DNA of 22,813 nucleotides from an uncultured Collinsella sp. (GCA_902493375.1 CABUPH010000025.1:1-22813); one strand, 5' to 3'. Shown: positions 6,674 to 14,412, counted from the stretch's first letter. A program made the numbers and translations. Notes: generated by a model not told the origin, from the letters alone.

Positions 6674-7558
6674 CTATTTCAGCTCATCGATATCGATATG
6701 TTCGATGCTCTTGAGCGGCTGACCAAAGATAAAGCTGCCCGCCACCGCAAACTCGGCAATGTTATCGGCCGTCGTGGCAAAACGATGCTGCGGCTCGGCG
6801 GCGTCGCCCGCCAGCTGCTCGCGGCGCGTGAGGATATCGGTCAGCTCGCGTGTGGTCTCCTCGGCGGAACTCACGACGCGCACCCCAGGCCCCAGCGCAT
6901 GCCGGATAGGTCCCACCAACAGCGGGAAATGCGTACAGCCGAGCACCACGGTATCGATACCGTGGTCGCGCAGCGGCTCAACCGTGGCACCCACCAGCGC
7001 ACGCACGGCAGGCGTATCGAAGATGTCCTCGTTCTCAAGCCACTGTTCCTGCAGATGTGCACCCGAGGCGAGCTCGTGTTCGACAACCTCGACAAAGCTC
7101 GAGGCAGGACAGCCGTATACATCGACGCCGGCATCTAGATCCTGAATGGCGCGCGTGTAGGCGCCCGAGCGAATAGTGAGGTTGGTAGCGAGCACGCCCA
7201 CGCGACGCGTACGCGTGCTGTTGATTGCTGCACGGGCACCCGGCGCGATCACACCGATCACGGGAACGTCGAGCACCTGCTGGGCCAGACGCAAGGCCGC
7301 AGCGGTCGCCGTGTTGCAGGCGATGACCATAATCTTGACGTCGTGCTTCGAAAGCCAACGACCCGCCTGCAGCGCAAACGAGCGCACTTCATCCTCGGTG
7401 CGCGTGCCGTAGGGGCAGCGCTTGGTGTCGCCAAAGTAGTAGACGGACTCGTGCGGCAGCGCCGTCGCAATCGCGCGCGCAACCGTCAGACCGCCCAAAC
7501 CAGAATCGAACACGCCAATCGGGCGCGTGTCGCCTGCCGGATTCTCGATATCGGACAT
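6674..7558 (-). CDS. murI: glutamate racemase
   Basis: It interconverts L- and D-glutamate to supply D-Glu for peptidoglycan precursors. The 294 residues contain FDSGLGGLTV (17-26), GDTKRCPYG (43-51), and the two catalytic cysteines in ACNTATAAAL (Cys81) and LGCTHFPLL (Cys208), as required for the two-base mechanism. The length is slightly above the usual 265-280 owing to an N-terminal extension of about 10 residues and a longer C-terminus. The ATG start has only a GAGG two bases away, so the ribosome site is poor or the start is slightly misplaced. It sits 51 bases after the HAD gene and 54 before rph in a likely operon with murE. Confidence 0.96.
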   Translation of the reverse strand: MSDIENPAGDTRPIGVFDSGLGGLTVARAIATALPHESVYYFGDTKRCPYGTRTEDEVRSFALQAGRWLSKHDVKIMVIACNTATAAALRLAQQVLDVPVIGVIAPGARAAINSTRTRRVGVLATNLTIRSGAYTRAIQDLDAGVDVYGCPASSFVEVVEHELASGAHLQEQWLENEDIFDTPAVRALVGATVEPLRDHGIDTVVLGCTHFPLLVGPIRHALGPGVRVVSSAEETTRELTDILTRREQLAGDAAEPQHRFATTADNIAEFAVAGSFIFGQPLKSIEHIDIDELK

Positions 7559-7609
7559 TACCTCACCAGTCTCTCTCGAAAAGACATGTCCAAGTGCGGC
7601 GACGCCGCG

Positions 7610-8521
7610 CTACGAACGCGCCGCGACCAGCAGCTCTGCCGTCGCCGCCCAACCGTCGACAATTTTGCCGCGCGTAACGAAAGCGTTCTCGCAGGCAGCC
7701 AGGAACTCGGGCGCGCCGGCGCTCGTCAGGCCATTCTCGACCAGGCAGAACGTGCCCACGTGATCGGCCATGTAGAAGTCGGACTCGGAGTCGCCGAGCG
7801 CAAGCGTCTCCTCGCGCTCGATCCCCAGGTGCTCGCAGAAGCGCGCAATGGCAACGCCTTTGTTAAGACCCGCCGGATTGATGTTGAAGGCGCGACCGTC
7901 CTCGACGCGATTAAGCTCGAGCGTCGTCGGCTTGGACAGGTGAGTCAGATGGCCGTTGCAAGCCCAGACCAGACCGCAGCCGGCCTCGTCCAGGATGGCC
8001 TGGACCTCATCGTCGGGCACATCGCCGCGCATGCCGACGGTGACCTCACGGTACTTGTAGCCGGTCGACATGTCGTTGTGGTACTCGATCTTGTGCGGCC
8101 AGCGGGCAAGGATCTTCTCGCACACGCCGGTCTGCTCGATCACCTGGTGCGGAGTAAGGCCGCAGGTGGGGTCGTAAGGCATGTCGCCAGTCAGATACTC
8201 CCAATCGTTGGCTTTGAGGTCGTACATGACCAGGCCGCCCATCTCACCAATGTAGGAGTTGAGGCCGAGCACGCGCGCGTCCTCGTGGATCATGGTACGG
8301 TTGCGGCCCGAGGTGGGAACCACCTGAATACCAGCGCGAGCGAGCGCCACGACGGCCTCGACGAGTTTGGTCGAGGGGTTGCCGTCGTTGTCGCGCAGCA
8401 CGCACGAGCCGGGTGCGAGCATCGTGGCATCCAGGTCGGTAAAGACGTACTTGACCTTGGCCAAGCGCTCGCGCATCTCGCCCGAAAGCTCGGCAACGGT
8501 CGGCAGAGTGTTGTGGGACAT
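7610..8521 (-). CDS. HAD superfamily (class IIB, Cof-like) phosphatase
   Basis: A predicted cytoplasmic phosphohydrolase of 303 residues with all four HAD motifs: motif I FTDLDATML (nucleophile Asp29, acid/base Asp31), motif II TSGR (70-73), motif III Lys221 in GLNKGVA, and motif IV ALGDSESDFYMAD (241-253). The large cap between motifs II and III and the GLNKGVA/GDSxxD layout place it in subclass IIB, which includes sugar-phosphate and mannosylglycerate-phosphate phosphatases; the substrate cannot be read from the sequence. I chose the ATG at 8521, with GGAG five bases upstream, over an in-frame ATG 42 bases earlier with no ribosome site. Its position between murE and murI suggests, but does not prove, a link to cell-wall sugar phosphates. 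Confidence 0.85.
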   Translation of the reverse strand: MSHNTLPTVAELSGEMRERLAKVKYVFTDLDATMLAPGSCVLRDNDGNPSTKLVEAVVALARAGIQVVPTSGRNRTMIHEDARVLGLNSYIGEMGGLVMYDLKANDWEYLTGDMPYDPTCGLTPHQVIEQTGVCEKILARWPHKIEYHNDMSTGYKYREVTVGMRGDVPDDEVQAILDEAGCGLVWACNGHLTHLSKPTTLELNRVEDGRAFNINPAGLNKGVAIARFCEHLGIEREETLALGDSESDFYMADHVGTFCLVENGLTSAGAPEFLAACENAFVTRGKIVDGWAATAELLVAARS

Positions 8522-8586
8522 GGTTACTCCGTTTACATAGAAGGGTTTGGACTTGGACGGCATATTTTGATTGAGGGAACACGCTT

Positions 8587-8619
8587 ATGGCGACAGCGCA
8601 CTCAGGGCGCCGCCGCCAT
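8587..8619 (-). other. hairpin between murE and the HAD gene
   Basis: ATGGCG at 8587-8592 pairs with CGCCAT at 8614-8619, with further GCGC/GGCGC pairing inside. There is no T-run, so it is more likely an mRNA processing or stability element, or chance, than a terminator. Confidence 0.3.
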
Positions 8620-8628
8620 CATGGTTCA

Positions 8629-10191
8629 TTAGTCAAACTGGGTAACATCGATTAGGCGATTGGCCAGCGAAAGGTCGCTCTCGATGGGCACGAACTCGTC
8701 GCCCACGTGCATGAGTTCCTCGTCACCCTTTGCCAGCAGCAAGACAATGGTGGGAGCATCGGGGTTGACGTACTCCTCGCGCGCCGCCTTGAACGCCGCA
8801 TGCACAGCGGCTTCGCGATCGAGGATGATCTTGTTCGGCGTATCGTCGGGAACATGTTCGGCAAGCTCGCGACAGACCTTCATCGGGTCCTCGTGAGCCG
8901 GGTCCTCATTGGCAAAAATCATCAGGTCGGAATATGGTGCGGCCTCGCGCGGAAGCTGCTCGCGGCGCTCCTGCGCCTTGCCGCCGGCAGCGCCAAACAC
9001 TGCGATGACCGGGCTGGCGGGAAACGCGCGCTTGACCGACGAGAAAAGCGAACGGAACGAAAGCTGGTTGTGCGCGTAGTCGACGACGCAGATCACGCGG
9101 CCGTCCTTCGACTCCACGACCTCCATACGGCCCGGCACACGCAGTTTGGAGAGGCCCTTCTTGATGGCATCGATACCGATGCCGATCTCGCGCGCAGCGG
9201 CGATAGCGACCAGCGCGTTCTCCACGTTAAAGTCTCCCGCGATACCCAGCAGGACCTTCTCCCCCGCCTCGGACTCGTCGGCACACAGGCCATGCAAGTT
9301 GAACTCGATGCTAAAGCCGACCATGCGTACGTCGCTCGCCCACAGGCTTGCCTCGGGATGCTCGACGCCAACGGTCACCAAGCGCTCGGCCGTCGACGCT
9401 GCCTCCAGCACACGGTCGACCTCTTCGGTGCCCAGATTCACCACGGCGGTCTTTGCCTGGTCAAAGATCCTGAGTTTGCTCTCAAAATAATCCTCAAACG
9501 TGGGGTGTTCGATCGGCGAGATGTGGTCGCGGCCGATGTTGAGGAAGCACGCCACGTCAAACGGCAGATTCTCGACGCGTTGGTACTTGAGCGCCTGGCT
9601 CGAAACCTCCATGACCATGGACTGGCGACCGGACGTGCGGCAGTTGGCGATATGGCGCCAGACCTCGGGGGCCTCGGGCGTAGTATTGGTGCTCTCGTAG
9701 CACTCGATGCCATCGTCGGTACTCACCGAGCCGATCATGCCGCAGGACTCGCCCGCCGCTTTGATAATCGACTGGAGCATAAAAGCGGCCGTGGTCTTTC
9801 CCTTGGTACCGGTGATACCCACGATCTTGACGTCGTGGTCGGGACGGTCGTAGACCTCCGGCGGCAACAGGGCCATGGCCGTGCGAACGCTATCAACAAC
9901 CAGCATCGCAGCACCGCTCTCCTGCGCCAGCGGCTCCAGAGACTCGACCAGTGACTCCTCGCACACAAATGCGACGGCGCCCGCATCGAGCGCCATGCTC
10001 AAAAACGCGGGCTTAAAGGCAGCACCTTTGCAGAAGAACACGTCACCTGCCGAGACCGCGCGCGAATCAAACGAGCAACCGGTCACGGCACGCTCGTCAA
10101 CCCGCTCTGATGCGCGCAGCTCGCCGCACACATCGAGCAGCTTGGCAAGCGTATCGACCGTGGTCACGGTCGCGGAATCCGAATGGTGCAT
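8629..10191 (-). CDS. murE: UDP-N-acetylmuramoyl-dipeptide ligase (third amino acid of the stem peptide)
   Basis: A Mur ligase that adds the diamino acid at position 3 of the peptidoglycan stem, using ATP. The 520 residues have the MurE-type N-terminal UMP-binding domain (SFDSRAVSAGDVFFCKGA at 40-57), the P-loop GITGTKGKTT (125-134), TNTTPEA (168-174), MEVSSQAL (194-201), the carbamylated lysine in ESKLRIF (Lys239), and DYAHN (371-375). At the amino-acid selectivity site, where meso-DAP enzymes read DNPR, this protein reads NEDPAHEDP (428-436) without the arginine, closer to lysine-type enzymes. This suggests L-Lys or L-Orn rather than meso-DAP. The ATG at 10191 has AAAGGTG four bases upstream. 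It heads the probable murE-HAD-murI-rph-rdgB-dtd operon and follows the asnB terminator. Confidence 0.92.
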   Translation of the reverse strand: MHHSDSATVTTVDTLAKLLDVCGELRASERVDERAVTGCSFDSRAVSAGDVFFCKGAAFKPAFLSMALDAGAVAFVCEESLVESLEPLAQESGAAMLVVDSVRTAMALLPPEVYDRPDHDVKIVGITGTKGKTTAAFMLQSIIKAAGESCGMIGSVSTDDGIECYESTNTTPEAPEVWRHIANCRTSGRQSMVMEVSSQALKYQRVENLPFDVACFLNIGRDHISPIEHPTFEDYFESKLRIFDQAKTAVVNLGTEEVDRVLEAASTAERLVTVGVEHPEASLWASDVRMVGFSIEFNLHGLCADESEAGEKVLLGIAGDFNVENALVAIAAAREIGIGIDAIKKGLSKLRVPGRMEVVESKDGRVICVVDYAHNQLSFRSLFSSVKRAFPASPVIAVFGAAGGKAQERREQLPREAAPYSDLMIFANEDPAHEDPMKVCRELAEHVPDDTPNKIILDREAAVHAAFKAAREEYVNPDAPTIVLLLAKGDEELMHVGDEFVPIESDLSLANRLIDVTQFD

Positions 10192-10253
10192 CTTTCACCT
10201 TTCTCAGCCATTTGGCAGGGACGGTTTTCATAGTAACTGAAACGTGCTCGCGC

Positions 10254-10278
10254 AAAAACGGCTCCCGGAGGAGCCGTT
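10254..10278 (-). terminator. intrinsic terminator of asnB
   Basis: On the minus strand AACGGCTCC... pairs as 10270-10278 with 10257-10265 (9 bp, four-base loop) and runs into TTTTT at 10254-10258. It lies 25 bases after the asnB stop codon. Confidence 0.9.
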
Positions 10279-10303
10279 ACGCGCAGGCATTCGTAGGCCG
10301 AGA

Positions 10304-12184
10304 CTAGGCAGCCTGAACAGAAGGCTGGCCCTCGTCGATAAAGAAGCGCTTGTACCACACCAAGAACACGAGCGGCGTATAGATCTTGCGCTGGAAATCG
10401 CCCTTGCCCGCAAAGTGCAGATCGAGCAGGTGCATGAGTTCGTCGGTATTGAAGAACTCGCTTGCCCACGGCGCGGTGAAGTACTCCTTGACATAGTCGT
10501 ACCACTTTTGCTCGCGCAGCCAGTAGACAATCGGCACCGGGAAGCCCACCTTGGGACGGGTGGCCCACTCATCGGGCAGCGACTTGTTGGCAGCGTGGCG
10601 GAGTACCTGCTTGTTGCCGTTCTCGTTGATGCGGTAGCGATCGGGAATGTGCTCGGCGAACTCCATGACTTTGCGGTCCAGGAAGGGCACGCGCAGCTCC
10701 AGCGAGTGCGCCATGCACATCTTGTCGGCCTTGAGCAGAATGTCGCCCGGGAGCCACATGTTCATGTCCAGGTACTGCTTCTTGACCAGTTCGGGCTGAC
10801 CCTTCACGCGTGCGTAGATGGGTGCAGCGAGCTCAAAGGCGCCGTCGCCGGTGTTGTACTCGGGCTTGAGCACGCCGTCGACCTCGCGCTCCGGCCATAC
10901 CAGAGCCTGTCCCAGGAACGACTTCTCGGGGATCTCGGCACCCTTGACCAGGAAGTTATGTCCCTTGAAGTACGGCATATGCAGCGCCAGGTTACCGAGC
11001 GCGCGACGGATGGGCAGCGGCACCATCTTTTTGTACTTGCGCACCGGAACCGTGTCCTCGTAGTAGGCGTAGCCGCCAAAAAGCTCGTCGGCACCTTCGC
11101 CCGAAAGCACGACGGTGACGTCTTTGCGAGCCATCTCGGCCAAGAACCACAGCGGCACGGAAGACAGGTTGGACTGCGGCTCGTCCATGTGATACTGGAT
11201 GTCCTCGAGTGCACCGAAGAACTCGTCGGCGGTAATCATCTTGCGAACGTTCTCGACGCCGAGCTTATCGGAAAGCTCCTTGGCGTAGTTGGTCTCGTTG
11301 AAGTTCTTGTAGTCAAAGCCCACCGAGAAGGTCTTGTCGGGCATGAGGCAAGCGGCGATGTAGCTGGAGTCGACGCCACCGGAGAGGAACGACGCGACCT
11401 TGACGTCGGCGATGCGATGGGCCTCGACGCTCTCGTGCACGACCTCGTCCAGCTCATCGACATACTCTTCGAACGGCTTCTCGACGGCAGAGTAATCGCA
11501 ATCCCAGTAGCGCTCGATGTTCATCTTGCCGGTCGGGATATCGACGGTAAAGTAGTGCGCCGGCGGCAGCTTGTAGACACCCTCGAAGAAGGTCTCCTCG
11601 GTTGCCGAATACTGCAGCGTCATGTACGGACGCAGAGCCTTTTTGTTGACCGCCTTGTGGAAGTGCGGGTAGTCCAGGAAGCTCTTAATCTCGGAACCAA
11701 AGAGCACGCCCGGAGCGCCGTCGCCCGCATCGGCCATGGGATAGTAGTAGAGCGGCTTGATGCCAAAGATGTCGCGGGCGCCAAAAAGCTTGTTCTTCTT
11801 TTTGTCCCAGATGACGAAGGCGTACATACCGCGCAGACGATCGAGTACGGCCTCGCCCCACTCCTCGTAGCCGTGCAGGAGGCTCTCGGTGTCGGCGCCG
11901 CAGTGGAACTTGTAGCCCTTGGCCTCGAGCTCGGAACGGAGTTCTTGGAAGTTGTAGATCTCGCCGTTGAAGACAATGACGACGCTGCCGTCCTCATTGG
12001 CCATGGGCTGAGCGCCGGCCTCGGTCAGGTCGAGGATCGACAGGCGGCGGAAGCCCAGGGCAACGCGGCCGTCGATAAACTGACCGCCCATGTCGGGACC
12101 GCGATGGACGATGCGGTCCATCATCTTGGTGAGCACCTCGGATTGGTTATCCGTCCCACCGACAAAACCGACAAAACCGCACAT
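10304..12184 (-). CDS. asnB: asparagine synthetase (glutamine-hydrolysing) AsnB
   Basis: A two-domain amidotransferase: an N-terminal Ntn glutaminase whose nucleophile is Cys2 (MCGFVGFVGG), with RRLSILDL (46-53) and FNGEIYN (72-78), and a C-terminal ATP-dependent synthetase with the PP-loop SGGVDSS (268-274). By family it converts aspartate to asparagine through an aspartyl-AMP. The 626 residues are in the range of the longer Gram-positive type rather than the 554-residue E. coli type. Some members of this wider family instead amidate peptidoglycan residues (DAP in Bacillus, D-Asp in Lactococcus), and murE is next door, so that role cannot be excluded. The ATG has AGGGGA six bases upstream. 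It is monocistronic, with its own -10 box and terminator. Confidence 0.92.
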   Translation of the reverse strand: MCGFVGFVGGTDNQSEVLTKMMDRIVHRGPDMGGQFIDGRVALGFRRLSILDLTEAGAQPMANEDGSVVIVFNGEIYNFQELRSELEAKGYKFHCGADTESLLHGYEEWGEAVLDRLRGMYAFVIWDKKKNKLFGARDIFGIKPLYYYPMADAGDGAPGVLFGSEIKSFLDYPHFHKAVNKKALRPYMTLQYSATEETFFEGVYKLPPAHYFTVDIPTGKMNIERYWDCDYSAVEKPFEEYVDELDEVVHESVEAHRIADVKVASFLSGGVDSSYIAACLMPDKTFSVGFDYKNFNETNYAKELSDKLGVENVRKMITADEFFGALEDIQYHMDEPQSNLSSVPLWFLAEMARKDVTVVLSGEGADELFGGYAYYEDTVPVRKYKKMVPLPIRRALGNLALHMPYFKGHNFLVKGAEIPEKSFLGQALVWPEREVDGVLKPEYNTGDGAFELAAPIYARVKGQPELVKKQYLDMNMWLPGDILLKADKMCMAHSLELRVPFLDRKVMEFAEHIPDRYRINENGNKQVLRHAANKSLPDEWATRPKVGFPVPIVYWLREQKWYDYVKEYFTAPWASEFFNTDELMHLLDLHFAGKGDFQRKIYTPLVFLVWYKRFFIDEGQPSVQAA

Positions 12185-12235
12185 ATACTATCCCCTCTGC
12201 TGTTGCTGGGCATCAAATCGAATCAGTAGCTTTTG

Positions 12236-12241
12236 AGTATA
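12236..12241 (-). promoter_or_regulatory. -10 box, probable asnB promoter
   Basis: TATACT on the minus strand about 50 bases before the asnB start. No good -35 is seen at 16-18 bases, so this may be an activator-dependent or weak promoter. Confidence 0.4.
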
Positions 12242-12355
12242 CCCGAGGGCGTAAAGAGGGGCGGAATGTTCAGGCAATCTCAACTGAATCAGCTCCGCTG
12301 TGACACGCGCGAGTTACCTTTAATGGATATGAGGTGAATGAGGCGATTGTTTTGC

Positions 12356-12361
12356 TATACT
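12356..12361 (+). promoter_or_regulatory. -10 box of tRNA-Val promoter
   Basis: TATACT on the plus strand, ending ten bases before the tRNA 5' end, the expected distance for transcription starting near the mature end. A weak -35-like GGTGAA stands 17 bases upstream. The promoter is divergent from asnB. Confidence 0.5.
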
Positions 12362-12371
12362 CTCTCCGCAC

Positions 12372-12447
12372 GGGCGATTGGCGCAACGGTTAGCGCAGGT
12401 GCTTTACACGCACAAGGCTGGGGGTTCGAATCCCTCATCGCCCACCA
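12372..12447 (+). tRNA. tRNA-Val (anticodon TAC)
   Basis: A 76-base cloverleaf. The acceptor GGGCGAT pairs with ATCGCCC, the anticodon loop TTTACAC carries TAC reading GTA valine codons, the T-arm is GGGGG-TTCGAAT-CCCTC, and discriminator A is followed by an encoded CCA. One mismatch (G-A) closes the anticodon stem at its outer end. It is the only plus-strand gene in the window. Its 3' end is duplicated about 186 bases downstream. Confidence 0.93.
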
Positions 12448-12520
12448 CTGAATTGGAAACGGTCCTCGCAAGGGGACCGTTTTTTGTTTGGGCCCAGCGC
12501 ATGGGATTCGAACCCGCCAG
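12430..12520 (+). repeat. tRNA-Val-derived repeat, copy 1 (tRNA 3' end, terminator, inverted T-arm-like block)
   Basis: This unit begins within the T-arm of the functional tRNA-Val. Its first 22 bases (12430-12451) are identical to 12616-12637. A terminator hairpin follows, then a block GGGCCCA...GGGATTCGAACCC GCCAG (12490-12520) that recurs after the second terminator at 12675-12706. The GATTCGAACCC core is the reverse complement of a tRNA T-arm. Open frames running antisense through this region are by-products of the tRNA-like sequence. Confidence 0.75.
12458..12485 (+). terminator. intrinsic terminator of tRNA-Val
   Basis: AACGGTCC (12458-12465) pairs with GGACCGTT (12474-12481), followed by a run of six T. 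It lies ten bases after the tRNA CCA end. Confidence 0.92.
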
Positions 12521-12615
12521 GGTGCGGAGCTGAGGAAACGCGAAGCGTTTTCCAGCGCAGCACGCGAGGGCCGCAGGCCCGAAGCGGAAGCGGGCGGCGC
12601 CAGCCGCACGCGGAC
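12521..12615. other. GC-rich insert with short hairpins between the two tRNA-Val-derived units
   Basis: About 95 bases very rich in G and C that stand where the 5' part of a second tRNA-Val would be expected. Local hairpins are visible, e.g. GGAAACGC-GAA-GCGTTTTCC near 12534-12553 and GGGCC-GCA-GGCCC near 12568-12580. I recognise no gene in it. It may belong to a dispersed GC-rich repeat family; this is untested. Confidence 0.4.
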
Positions 12616-12706
12616 ATCCCTCATCGCCCACCACTGATTTGAAAGGCTCCCAGCAATGGGAGCCTTTCTTTTTTGGGCCCATCGCAGAGGGATTCGAACC
12701 CGCCAG
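12616..12706 (+). repeat. tRNA-Val-derived repeat, copy 2 (tRNA 3' remnant, terminator, inverted T-arm-like block)
   Basis: A second copy of the tRNA 3' half-T-arm, acceptor strand and CCA (12616-12637 identical to 12430-12451), followed by a different but equivalent terminator and by the same GGGCCCA...GATTCGAACCCGCCAG block. No tRNA 5' half precedes it, so it is a remnant, not a second functional tRNA. Confidence 0.75.
12642..12674 (+). terminator. intrinsic terminator behind the tRNA-Val remnant
   Basis: AAAGGCTCCC (12642-12651) pairs perfectly with GGGAGCCTTT (12658-12667) around a six-base loop, followed by CTTTTTT. Its stem sequence differs from the first terminator although the flanks are alike. 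Confidence 0.88.
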
Positions 12707-12726
12707 CACATCTATCGCAAAGGCCG

Positions 12727-12943
12727 TGGTCAAAAAATGGCAAAAATGAGTACTGCTACTTTGTTTGCAACATATAAAAAGATAGTATTTGCTTAAGTTA
12801 CGCAACATATGTCCATTATAAGGACTAACAGTTGGATCAAAATCGTGCTTTCATCGCCATTTCGACTTGCTATCTGGCCTTATTAGTCCAAAATTGCTGC
12901 TACCAAATCGGTAACAGTACTCATATTTGATGTTTTTTGACCA
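12727..12943. mobile_element. AT-rich 217-base element with 29-base terminal inverted repeats (MITE-like, non-coding)
   Basis: Left end 12727-12755 (TGGTCAAAAAA...ATGAGTACTG) and the reverse complement of right end 12915-12943 (TGGTCAAAAAA...ATGAGTACTG) agree at 25 of 29 positions. By hand count the element is about 35% GC, in sharp contrast to its neighbours. Inside are a nested inverted pair GGACTAA/TTAGTCC (12822-12828, 12883-12889) and a direct repeat GCAACATAT (12767-12775, 12802-12810). It holds no credible open frame. I see no clear target-site duplication. A miniature transposable element or a dispersed extragenic repeat fits best; a structured non-coding RNA is possible. Confidence 0.55.
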
Positions 12944-12974
12944 GCAGGTCTCCCTGCCTTAGCAAATCTAAGGC
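12944..12974. other. two adjoining stem-loops downstream of argD
   Basis: GCAGG/CCTGC (12944-12957) and GCCTTAG-CAAAT-CTAAGGC (12956-12974) sit between the AT-rich element and the end of argD. Neither has a flanking T-run. They may serve as the 3' end of the arg operon mRNA. The rest of the gap to argD (12975-13059) holds nothing that I recognise. Confidence 0.35.
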
Positions 12975-13059
12975 AAAACGGGCTCCAGACCGCTGAATCA
13001 TGCCGCATAGGACACGCCCACAGTCCGGAACCCGGTCCAAATTGAGTTATTGCGCCGCG

Positions 13060-14343
13060 TTAGCCCAAGACATCCGACAGGATCTCGATCAGACTGTCCA
13101 CGTCGGCTTCCTCGCAGACGAGCGGCGGCAGGAAACGCAGCGTATGCGCACCTGTAGCGTTGATCACGGCACCGGCGGCCAGCGCGCGAGCAACAACATC
13201 ATGCGCGTCGCCCGCGGCATCATCCAAATCACAGCCGAGCATCAAGCCGCGGCCACGTACCTCGGTCACGTGCGGCAGCTTGGCGAGCTTTGCCTCCATA
13301 TAGGCGCCCACCTTGGCAGCATGCTCGGCATAATCGCCACGCACAAGCGCGGAGAGCGTCGCGGCACACGCCGCGATGGCCAAGCAGCTACCGCCAAAGG
13401 TCGAGCCGTGGTCGCCCGGCTTAAACACGTCGGCAATCTCCTTCTTTGCCACGACGGCACCCATGGGCACGCCGTCGGCAATGCCCTTGGCAAGGCTCAT
13501 AATGTCAGGCTCCACGCCATAAGTCTGGAACGCAAACGGCTTACCCGTGCGGAAGATACCACACTGGACCTCGTCGGCGATAAGCACGGCGCCCACTTCG
13601 TGTGCCAGGTCGCGCGCTGCCGCCATAAACTCCTCGGTCATAGGGTGCACGCCACTCTCACCTTGGATCGGCTCGAGCATCACGGCGCAAATTTCACTGC
13701 CCATCTGCTTAAAGATCGCACGCAGCTCGTCCACATCGTTGGGCGTGCAGGCCACAAAGCCACCCGGCAGCGGGCGGAAGCTGTCCTGCAGCCAATCCTG
13801 CATGGTGGCGGCAATGGTCTCGAGCGTACGGCCGTGGAAGCCGCCGCGCATGCACACGATGGTGTTGCCGCCATTACCGGCACGCTTGGCGTACAGGCGC
13901 GCGAGCTTCATCGAGCCCTCGTTGGCCTCGGCGCCAGAGTTGGCAAAGAAGGTCTCCCAAACCTGCTCATCCGCAGCCGGGGCACCAAGAGCAGCTGCCG
14001 TGGTCTCATCGCCGGCGACAACGGCATCGGCAAGCACGCGCGCACCATCTACGTCGTCGTTAGCAAGCTTGGACAGCAGCGCCGCGACCTGTCCGCGCTG
14101 CTCGATGTAGAAGTAATTGGAGACATGCATGAGCTTTTTGGTCTGTGCCTCGAGCGCCGAGAGCACAGCCGGGTCGCCATGACCTAGGCTGCACACGCCG
14201 ATGCCGGCAAGAAAGTCGAGGTACTCACGGCCATCGTCGCCGGTGAGCTTCATGCCGTGACCCTCGACAAACTCGACCGGAGAGCGGCCAAAGGTATGCA
14301 TAACGTAATGGGATTCAAGCGATTGCTGAGCTGCAAGTGACAT
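13060..14343 (-). CDS. argD: acetylornithine aminotransferase
   Basis: A PLP-dependent class III aminotransferase that converts N-acetylglutamate semialdehyde to N-acetylornithine in arginine synthesis. The 427 residues include FANSGAEANEGSMKLAR (PLP phosphate site, 133-149), GGFHGRTLET (167-176), LIADEVQCGIFRTG (254-267, with the PLP-ring Asp257) and the Schiff-base Lys286 in SLAKGIADG. An insertion of about 25 residues (about 101-127), rich in Ala and acidic residues, lengthens the protein against the usual 375-400. The ATG at 14343 has AAAGGC five bases upstream. It is the last gene of argC-argJ-argB-argD. It may also act in lysine synthesis, as the family sometimes does. Confidence 0.95.
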   Translation of the reverse strand: MSLAAQQSLESHYVMHTFGRSPVEFVEGHGMKLTGDDGREYLDFLAGIGVCSLGHGDPAVLSALEAQTKKLMHVSNYFYIEQRGQVAALLSKLANDDVDGARVLADAVVAGDETTAAALGAPAADEQVWETFFANSGAEANEGSMKLARLYAKRAGNGGNTIVCMRGGFHGRTLETIAATMQDWLQDSFRPLPGGFVACTPNDVDELRAIFKQMGSEICAVMLEPIQGESGVHPMTEEFMAAARDLAHEVGAVLIADEVQCGIFRTGKPFAFQTYGVEPDIMSLAKGIADGVPMGAVVAKKEIADVFKPGDHGSTFGGSCLAIAACAATLSALVRGDYAEHAAKVGAYMEAKLAKLPHVTEVRGRGLMLGCDLDDAAGDAHDVVARALAAGAVINATGAHTLRFLPPLVCEEADVDSLIEILSDVLG

Positions 14344-14412
14344 GGGATGCCTTTCGTTGGGTGCCAGACGGCGCGGGGCTATGGGTGCAGGAATGGGGCG
14401 GCTGCGGGTCAG

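Noticed and set aside
12355..12808. Several small minus-strand frames over tRNA-Val and its repeats
   Set aside because: They read antisense through tRNA and terminator sequence, a common source of false small proteins.
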